A DNA stretch of 11,476 nt from Candidatus Zhuqueibacterota bacterium 4484_219 (GTDB taxonomy: Bacteria > Zhuqueibacterota > JdFR-76 > 4484-219). Position 1 is the stretch's first letter. Every line of letters begins with the position of its first letter. Under the pieces are notes generated by a model. That model saw nothing but the letters and a program-made list of their open reading frames with translations. It had not been told where the DNA came from and did not search any database. Location: positions 1 to 11,476 of the forward strand of contig MZGM01000016.1 in the NCBI GenBank assembly GCA_002085035.1, read 5' to 3'. The position numbers and the translations under genes are program-made. Shown here piece by piece: positions 1-5,352 of the stretch.

Positions 1-386
1 TTCATGCGAAAGATTCCTGCCAGCCAGCTCATCTCCCGCAATGGTACCGGGGTAAAAGCAGCAATACTCACAGCCCAAATACCATACTGGGCAAATAATT
101 TTTCCCCTTTATTTAAGATTCGCTCATGCATCCGGAATGCTCTGCGCAGAACCATGTAACCCAAGTAACGTCCAAGAAACAAAGCAATCGCTGTACCTAA
201 GAGGGTGCCTACAGTAGCCACCCCCGCTGCTATGTAGGGGTTGAAACCAAACCCCACCTGCCCCAGAATGATAACATCTGGCCCGATAGGCTGATAGATT
301 GGTAACGTAAGACAGAGAAGCAAAATCCCCGCATAGCCATATTTACCAAGAACAACAGGAGCAAGTGATTTTAAAAAGGTCAACAT
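1..386 (-). CDS. DedA/VTT-family membrane protein (partial, C-terminus off the window)
   Basis: The first 128 codons of a membrane protein are visible, reading from ATG at 386 off the left edge. A hydrophobic segment lies at about residues 17-31. A VTT (SNARE-associated/DedA) type stretch follows from about residue 36: a GPD turn, a glycine-rich hydrophobic segment (about 52-71) ending LGRYLG, then an amphipathic basic stretch (80-98) and a second hydrophobic segment with the FTPVPLRE turn (111-118), typical of the re-entrant loop and conserved arginine of this family. DedA and VTT proteins are inner-membrane proteins implicated in lipid (undecaprenyl phosphate or phospholipid) flipping and envelope homeostasis; which subfamily this is cannot be decided from the fragment. 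The start lies 21 bases after the stop of the TPR gene, with only a weak GAG as ribosome site, so it is probably the last visible gene of the ompA-nudix-TPR operon. Confidence 0.8.
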   Translation of the reverse strand, partial: MLTFLKSLAPVVLGKYGYAGILLLCLTLPIYQPIGPDVIILGQVGFGFNPYIAAGVATVGTLLGTAIALFLGRYLGYMVLRRAFRMHERILNKGEKLFAQYGIWAVSIAAFTPVPLREMSWLAGIFRM

Positions 387-407
387 AGAATTACTCAAAA
401 ACTATTG

Positions 408-1511
408 TTAAAATAAATCTGAGAAATCTACTGGTAACTTTTGCAGGAATACTACTTTTTCGGCGGTACTCATTCGCTCCAACTCACGAAGTTGGGCATC
501 GGAGAGAGCATCCCAAGCTTCTTGAATCCGTTCCAAAACTGCCTGGAATTTTTCCTCACTTTCGAACCACTCCTTACCAACCATATCTAAATATTCCTTT
601 TCCTTTACACTAAACAAATAAAACAAATCATCAAGGGATTGATCCAGAGCCTTGGGCATTCCATACTCATTGGTACATTCACGTAAGTTTTCGTGAGCAC
701 TTTTATTAGTGGGGTCGTTTTCTACTGCTTGTTTCCAAGACTTCAGGGCCAAAATTCTATCACCTGCATTCCACTGTGCGATTCCCAAAAAATTATAGAG
801 CATCGAAAGTTTACGTTTTTCTTCAACAGGGGTTAATTGAATCGCCTCAACAAATTCATCAACTGCTTTTTCAAACATTTCATTTTCCAAATAATAGCTT
901 CCCATCAACAAATGAGCTTCTGTAAACTCAGGGTAAAGGTCCAATAACTTTTCAAGAAGTAATCTAGCGTTTTTGTAATTTTCTAATTCAAGCCAAAGTG
1001 TTGCAAGCTCTGTCAAAGCATACTTATTGATGGGATCTATCTCCAGAATTGCAGCGACGTTACTAATTCTTTCTAATAACTGGAATGCATCATTAGCCGT
1101 CCATCTTTCTAGCAAGGATCGGATTTTATCTTCAGTTGTCTCGCCCCACCCTTCTTGGAGGTTTAAATTTTCACAAAATTCCTCATGTTTTGTAGAAAAC
1201 CGCTTGTCGGCTATCTCTAGTTTAGTAATAATCTGAATGTCAGTGTATTTTAGCCTCACAGTTGTTGCTGATACAGCAAAGATTTTACCTACTGCTTTTT
1301 GCGACCATTCAGGCATGAAATCCAACTGGGCGATAGTATACATAACCGCTGCTGCCCATCCTTCTGGCTTTTCACGTTCAATTTTACGCTTTCGCACCAC
1401 GGCTTTCCACAACTTGCTTGCATTTTTTACCTGCTCCTGGCTAAAACCGTGTTTCAGCATCTGACTGGAAAATAGCTCTTGTACCTTCTGTTCTTTTAAA
1501 TTTAATCCCAT
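408..1511 (-). CDS. TPR protein with N-terminal helix-turn-helix/cyclin-like domain
   Basis: A 367-residue soluble protein with no signal peptide or membrane segment. Residues 1-100 form a helical domain whose core (about 45-95: KPEGWAAAVMYTIAQ, then SQKAVGKIF and VSATTVRLKYTDI) resembles one cyclin repeat of TFIIB-like factors, or the bacterial DUF6398-type domain: a helix with a conserved W-A-A-A-Y pattern followed by a helix-turn-helix. Residues about 161-194, 196-229 and 236-269 are three TPR units with the usual small/aromatic spacing and a Pro at the unit end. The acidic C-terminal 80 residues are helical and unassigned. TPRs normally bind partner proteins; the N-terminal domain could bind nucleic acid or be purely structural. 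GAGGG lies 8 bases before ATG at 1511. It sits 65 bases downstream of the Nudix gene. The gene is A+T-rich (about 35% G+C in the line counted). The precise function is unknown. Confidence 0.82.
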   Translation of the reverse strand: MGLNLKEQKVQELFSSQMLKHGFSQEQVKNASKLWKAVVRKRKIEREKPEGWAAAVMYTIAQLDFMPEWSQKAVGKIFAVSATTVRLKYTDIQIITKLEIADKRFSTKHEEFCENLNLQEGWGETTEDKIRSLLERWTANDAFQLLERISNVAAILEIDPINKYALTELATLWLELENYKNARLLLEKLLDLYPEFTEAHLLMGSYYLENEMFEKAVDEFVEAIQLTPVEEKRKLSMLYNFLGIAQWNAGDRILALKSWKQAVENDPTNKSAHENLRECTNEYGMPKALDQSLDDLFYLFSVKEKEYLDMVGKEWFESEEKFQAVLERIQEAWDALSDAQLRELERMSTAEKVVFLQKLPVDFSDLF

Positions 1512-1537
1512 GATTCTTTCCCTCTGGTAATGGTAAT

Positions 1538-1561
1538 AATAAGTTGTTAAAAATACTTATT
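1538..1561. repeat. Short A+T-rich inverted repeat between Nudix and TPR genes
   Basis: AATAAGT at 1538-1544 is the exact reverse complement of ACTTATT at 1555-1561, with a 10-base spacer. It occupies much of the 65-base gap between the Nudix stop and the TPR-gene ribosome site. Seven A/T-rich pairs make a weak RNA hairpin with no strong U-run after it, so it may be a weak attenuator, a protein-binding site or chance. Confidence 0.35.
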
Positions 1562-1576
1562 GTGAGCCTTATGCTA

Positions 1577-2041
1577 TTAAGACGCGCAACCATTTCCCTG
1601 GTCTTGCAGTTTTTCCAGAGCTTTCTCTACCATTTGTCTTTCAGAAGCATAGGAAAGCCGCTGCACTGCTTCCTCGATGGGGAGCCAACGTACTTCATCC
1701 ATCTCAAAATCGTGATTTTCTGTTGAACCACTCAGATATTTTAGTAAGAAGAAATGGACTGTCTTATGGATGCGCGCCTGATCAGATTTAGAATAAAACC
1801 AGTAAGAAATTTCACCAAGTTTTCCTTGCAGTTCACCGAGAAGCCCAGTTTCTTCCCGCACCTCACGAATGGCGGTGGTTTCGGGCGATTCTCCTTTTTC
1901 TACAATCCCTTTGGGCAAACACCAAACTTTCCCACCCTGACGAATTGCTATTGCAACTTCTACAATACCATTAGGCTTAACCCGATAAATCACACCCCCC
2001 GCCGAAACCTGATGTAAAGTCTTAATGTTTGATTTTTTCAT
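1577..2041 (-). CDS. Nudix hydrolase
   Basis: A 154-residue cytoplasmic enzyme of usual length for a single Nudix domain. The Nudix box is perfect: G45-x5-E51-x7-R59-E-V-R-E63-E64-T-G66-L67. The two glutamates E63 and E64 supply the metal ligands for hydrolysis of a nucleoside diphosphate linked to another moiety (substrate-XDP). The approach to the box, VWCLPKG, and the N-terminal SAGGVIYR strand resemble the MutT / diadenosine-polyphosphate hydrolase group, but substrate cannot be read from sequence. ATG at 2041 is chosen because the Nudix fold starts only about 10 residues later. It is 3 bases after the ompA stop (TGA TAA ATG, two consecutive in-frame stops), with no strong ribosome site of its own, which suggests translational coupling to ompA. 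Next downstream is the TPR gene. Confidence 0.93.
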   Translation of the reverse strand: MKKSNIKTLHQVSAGGVIYRVKPNGIVEVAIAIRQGGKVWCLPKGIVEKGESPETTAIREVREETGLLGELQGKLGEISYWFYSKSDQARIHKTVHFFLLKYLSGSTENHDFEMDEVRWLPIEEAVQRLSYASERQMVEKALEKLQDQGNGCAS

Positions 2042-2044
2042 TTA

Positions 2045-3457
2045 TCACTTGATGCGCACAAATTCGATCCGACGATTGAGAGCTCGGCCTTTGGCGGTAG
2101 CATTAGAAGCGATAGGATCCTTCTCTCCGTATCCAACCGCTCGAATCCGACTGGGATCGATACCGCAATTAACCAGATATTGTTTTACCACCTCGGCACG
2201 TTTTTGTGACAATTTGAGATTGTAGTTCCAATCTCCTACACTATCGGTATGCCCCCGGATCTCAACTACAACTTCGGGATTGGCAGCAAGTGACTCATAA
2301 ACGGTGTCCAGTACAGCGTATGAATCAGGTGTGAGTTGAGCGCTGCCACTTTCAAAATTGATTCCTCGTAGAATTAATTTTTTACCTTTTTCAATGACGG
2401 GTTTTTTATCCGGGCAGCCATCTTCGTCCTGGTAATTATTAAAGGTTTCTGGTTCATTAGGGCATTTATCCAGAGAATCTTGAATCCCATCACCATCGTT
2501 GTCAAGATCTGGGCACCCGTCTTTATCTTGAAAACCATCAAAATCTTCGGCTTCATTTGGACATTTATCCTCTGTATCAGGAATGCCGTCATTATCGTTG
2601 TCCAAATCTGGAACTCCATCTTCATCCATAAAACCGTCCAAATCTTCGGCTAAATTGGGAGCCTTATCATGTACATCCGGAATACCATCCCTATCATTGT
2701 CCAAGTCCGGTTTACCATCCCAATCTTCGAACTCATCGAAGTCTTCAGGATTTTTAGGATCAGCGTCGAAACGATCTTCAATACCATCGCCGTCCGTATC
2801 GCGATGTGAGGTGCTAAACAATCGGAGGCCTAAACCAACCTCAACAACTCCCCGGTTGTCATCACCGCGTCCATTATCATAATCCGGACTGGTACCAATT
2901 GTATCTTCATTTCCTTTAAAGAGATGGTGGTAACGAGTAAAAAGTAAGACACTCAGACGATCAGCAATCACATATTCCAGTCCAAAGCCTAAGACTACAG
3001 TAGCATTAGTTTGACTTCTGACTGATTCTCCATTATCCCACATGGAGGTAGTGCCAGTAATATCCCTCAGATCCCAGTGTAAAATTCCGCCTCCGCCTAC
3101 AAAGAAAGGACGAAATGCCTTTTCTGGTAACGGTAGAAACACCCAATCGAGACAGAAAGGCATTAACAAGGTTCGGTTATGTCCTACACCCTTGAACTGG
3201 GAACCGTGCGGATTTCGTGGATAAACCCAGCCATAGGCACCACGCAACTCCATTAAAAAATTGGGAGAAAATCCATAAAGAACAGAAACCCCGGCCCACT
3301 GATCAATAGTGGAATGGTCTGTGCTACCCAGAACCATTTTTACCGCACTCCCATACATCCCCATCCCATAACGACTTGCCACATTTTGCCCCCACAAGGT
3401 AGCCGGTAATAGCAAAAATAGTAGAAATATTCTCCAACTCTTCGATAGATTTCTCAT
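2045..3457 (-). CDS. OmpA-family outer-membrane protein with TSP type-3 repeats
   Basis: A 470-residue exported protein. Residues 1-24 are a signal peptide (basic N-terminus, FLLFLLL core, cleavage near LWG/Q). Residues 25-216 alternate as expected for an eight-stranded OmpA-like beta-barrel in the outer membrane. Residues 220-350 are four acidic, Asp-rich thrombospondin type-3 repeats, predicted to bind calcium and act as a stiff periplasmic spacer. Residues 360-470 are an OmpA C-terminal peptidoglycan-binding domain: NFESGSAQL, then RGHTDSVG with D405, QKRAE with R420 (the Asp/Arg pair that grips diaminopimelate in this family), and a terminal GRALNRRIEF. The protein should tether the outer membrane to the cell wall (OprF-like). 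A strong CCAGGAGGG-type ribosome site precedes ATG 3457. It is the first gene of the leftward operon and diverges from a gene with a related barrel. Confidence 0.93.
   Translation of the reverse strand: MRNLSKSWRIFLLFLLLPATLWGQNVASRYGMGMYGSAVKMVLGSTDHSTIDQWAGVSVLYGFSPNFLMELRGAYGWVYPRNPHGSQFKGVGHNRTLLMPFCLDWVFLPLPEKAFRPFFVGGGGILHWDLRDITGTTSMWDNGESVRSQTNATVVLGFGLEYVIADRLSVLLFTRYHHLFKGNEDTIGTSPDYDNGRGDDNRGVVEVGLGLRLFSTSHRDTDGDGIEDRFDADPKNPEDFDEFEDWDGKPDLDNDRDGIPDVHDKAPNLAEDLDGFMDEDGVPDLDNDNDGIPDTEDKCPNEAEDFDGFQDKDGCPDLDNDGDGIQDSLDKCPNEPETFNNYQDEDGCPDKKPVIEKGKKLILRGINFESGSAQLTPDSYAVLDTVYESLAANPEVVVEIRGHTDSVGDWNYNLKLSQKRAEVVKQYLVNCGIDPSRIRAVGYGEKDPIASNATAKGRALNRRIEFVRIK
2411..2800 (-). repeat. Tandem TSP type-3 coding repeats in ompA (three 99-base units plus one 93-base unit)
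   Basis: Reading along the gene, one divergent 31-residue unit (bases 2800-2708) is followed by three 33-residue units (2707-2609, 2608-2510, 2509-2411), each starting DLDND and ending DG-x-P. The spacing is exact to the base. The two last units carry KCPN and DGCP cysteines; the two first lack both. Such in-frame tandem units can expand or contract by recombination, which would change the spacer length in the protein. Confidence 0.9.
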
Positions 3458-3516
3458 AATGCCCTCCTGGTTAGTTCACTCAATTTTCTTTACCTTTCAT
3501 TTTTTTGAAAAATTTG

Positions 3517-3545
3517 TTGACATTAAACTTTGATTTGTATATATT
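3517..3545 (+). promoter_or_regulatory. Near-consensus sigma-70 promoter, rightward
   Basis: TTGACA at 3517-3522 and TATATT at 3540-3545 are separated by exactly 17 bases, in an A+T-rich setting: 6 of 6 and 5 of 6 matches to the consensus. A start near base 3552 is expected. It points toward the barrel-TPR gene at 3843, leaving a leader of about 290 bases, so it could drive that gene through a long leader, or a small RNA. Confidence 0.65.
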
Positions 3546-3771
3546 AGTAACATGACTACTGTGAGAATGTGAAAATGCCTGATACAATGTGTCAACTCTG
3601 TACACTTTAAATAAACACAAAGATTTGATTATGTCAAGGATTTTTTGCACTTTTGCTATCAATTCCGCCTCTCATGCTAATAGCCGCTCCCTCTTACCGG
3701 ACAGAAACTTCACAGAGTTAGGTACCTCTTTGAAATATCTCTTCTGGCCTCCGTAAAAATTGCCGCTATCT

Positions 3772-3785
3772 GGCATATAATTTGT
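3772..3785 (+). promoter_or_regulatory. Possible gene-proximal promoter (TATAAT; also sigma-54-like)
   Basis: A perfect TATAAT lies at 3776-3781, which would give a leader of about 55 bases for the gene at 3843. Its -35 position (GTAAAA at 3753-3758) is poor. The same stretch also reads TGGCA (3771-3775) and TTG (3782-3784) at sigma-54 spacing, but the -12 GC is GT here. Which, if either, works cannot be told. Confidence 0.35.
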
Positions 3786-3842
3786 AACATCTTTGAAACA
3801 GTTCGTCGCTTTTTTGATCAACAAAACTTAGGAGGATTTACC

Positions 3843-5126
3843 ATGAATGGAAAGAAGATTGTACTCCTGGTACTGATGTTCTTCTTTGTATCGCAAGCAG
3901 TGGCGACCATCAACGAGAATTCACCTCGAAAATTTGGTATCGGTGTCGATGGAGGAGCGCAGAAATTAATCGCCGACATTAGCATTAAAGACGCACCTGT
4001 TGCTCCAACCTTTGGTGTTTACGGAATTTTTCACTTATCACCAAAATTTACTTTACAATTGCGCACTGGCTATGGCCAATTAAAAGCTCAACCCTGGGGT
4101 TTCCTAAGTACAACAAAGATGATCCCTTTAGAACTCTCGGGACAGTATAGAATAGCAAAATCAGGCAGGTGGGCACCCTTTGTTTCATTTGGAGCAAATG
4201 TATTCTCCTTTACCCAAACTAACAATCCCTCTAATCCAGGTCGTTATTTTGATGGTTCTGTTTTCGGAGGTTTGGGCACAAACCTGACAATAACACCTCA
4301 GTATTCTTTATTACTTACTGCCAGTTACCATTTCCTTACAACTAACCAATTCGACTTGTGGGAGAGAAGTTTTCCGGATGCATATGTTTCGGCTAGAGCT
4401 GGAATTACTTACTATTTCCAGAGAAAAGCTACTCTGGAAAAGAAACCCTACGAGTTAATACCAGGTGAAGTGATTGCTACCAGAGAACAAGCTGCCCCCA
4501 CTCCAAGCTCTACGAAAACCGAGGATGATGTCTACCTTAGGGTGATCGAACTGAAATCCAATGTTGACCAACTCAAGAGTATGTTAGAGAAGAAAAACTC
4601 CGAATTGGAAGAACTCCGAGTGATGATAAAGCTAAAAGAAGACAAGATCGCATCCCTGGAACAACAGATTGCTCAACTCAAGTCAACCACTTCCAGCCCA
4701 AGTAGATTGAGTGTGGGTAAAAAACAAGGGGTAACATCTTCACAGTTCAAGAAGATCTACAATCGTGCATTGAACAAATTCTATGCTCGTAACTATGCCG
4801 CAGCGATCGAAGATTTTTCAGCTTTACTCACTGCCAATCCTAATCACCGTCTGGCCGGAAACTGTCAGTATTGGATTGGAGAAAGTTATTTTGGAATGAA
4901 GCAATACCAAAAGGCGATCGCTGCTTTCGAAAAAGTACTGTCTTTCCGCCGAACCTATAAGAAAGATGATGCTCTCCTCATGCTTGGTATTTGCTACTTA
5001 CGCCTGGGCCAAAACAAGCAGGCAGGAAAAATGTTTGAAAAGCTATTATCAGAATATTCTGATAGTGAATATGTTGCCAAGGCTCGTCGCTTGTTGAAAA
5101 AAACTCGCACTGGCACTATTTCTTAA
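3843..5126 (+). CDS. Outer-membrane barrel fused to coiled coil and CpoB/YbgF-like TPR domain
   Basis: A 427-residue exported protein. Signal peptide 1-21 (MNGKK, then a LLVLMFFFV core, AVA cleavage site). Residues 28-195 have alternating barrel strands with aromatic girdles, and resemble the barrel of the neighbouring OmpA protein. A charged linker (196-227) leads to a heptad-rich coiled coil (about 228-281, ELKSNVDQLKSMLEKKNSELEEL). After a Ser-rich hinge, three TPRs (about 300-334, 337-371, 374-408) match the C-terminal domain of CpoB/YbgF, with FYARNYAAAIEDF, CQYWIGESYF and KKDDALLMLGICYLRLG. In known CpoB the coiled coil trimerises and the TPRs contact the Tol system and cell-wall synthases; here a barrel is predicted to anchor them to the outer membrane. 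TAGGAGG sits 7 bases before ATG. It diverges from ompA. The domains are confident; the role is inferred. Confidence 0.88.
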   Translation: MNGKKIVLLVLMFFFVSQAVATINENSPRKFGIGVDGGAQKLIADISIKDAPVAPTFGVYGIFHLSPKFTLQLRTGYGQLKAQPWGFLSTTKMIPLELSGQYRIAKSGRWAPFVSFGANVFSFTQTNNPSNPGRYFDGSVFGGLGTNLTITPQYSLLLTASYHFLTTNQFDLWERSFPDAYVSARAGITYYFQRKATLEKKPYELIPGEVIATREQAAPTPSSTKTEDDVYLRVIELKSNVDQLKSMLEKKNSELEELRVMIKLKEDKIASLEQQIAQLKSTTSSPSRLSVGKKQGVTSSQFKKIYNRALNKFYARNYAAAIEDFSALLTANPNHRLAGNCQYWIGESYFGMKQYQKAIAAFEKVLSFRRTYKKDDALLMLGICYLRLGQNKQAGKMFEKLLSEYSDSEYVAKARRLLKKTRTGTIS

Positions 5127-5352
5127 AATGGACAACTGACCCTATCTGTCCCTGCAATATACGATCGGATGGCCGTGTTTTTCATTAAACGGAGAAGGTC
5201 TTTGAGGTTTTAACAAATAAGCTGGAACTTGAACCACTACCACTATCTCGCATTAAGAGGGCAATTTTATTACCGGTGTAGGGGAAGTGTAAAAAGGTAT
5301 GATCTTGTTTATAAGCTGATCCGGGTAAAAGCTGTTTCGCATAAGTTCTCTT
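5127..5352. other. Intergenic region between convergent genes, no clear terminator
   Basis: 226 bases lie between two genes that run toward each other. I looked for a bidirectional hairpin and found only weak pairings: GGACA/TGTCC around 5130-5151, and CCGT/ACGG around 5173-5192. Neither has a T-run. No open frame, promoter or repeat stands out. Confidence 0.5.

Larger units (their letters stand above)
3458..3842. other. Divergent intergenic region between ompA and barrel-TPR gene
   Basis: 385 bases without a credible gene. The left half (3480-3660) is very A+T-rich. It contains a near-consensus rightward promoter and, on the minus strand, two TTGACA hexamers (3637-3632 and 3595-3590) that could serve ompA, although neither has a good -10 element at 16-18 bases. 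The right half holds a TATAAT at 3776-3781 and the ribosome site TAGGAGG (3829-3835) of the rightward gene. A short open frame at 3480-3662 on the minus strand is not convincing. Confidence 0.75.

Noticed and set aside
2374..2625. 83-residue frame on the minus strand within ompA
   Set aside because: It is a frame-shifted reading of the 99-base TSP3 repeats; the repetition explains the long open frame.
3480..3662. 60-residue open frame on the minus strand in the divergent intergenic region
   Set aside because: It lies across the A+T-rich promoter area, has no ribosome site before its start, and its residues (many K, F, N, S) look like translated A+T-rich DNA.
5130..5195. Possible terminator hairpins after the barrel-TPR gene
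   Set aside because: Stems of 4-6 pairs with bulges or long loops and no following T-run; too weak to call.
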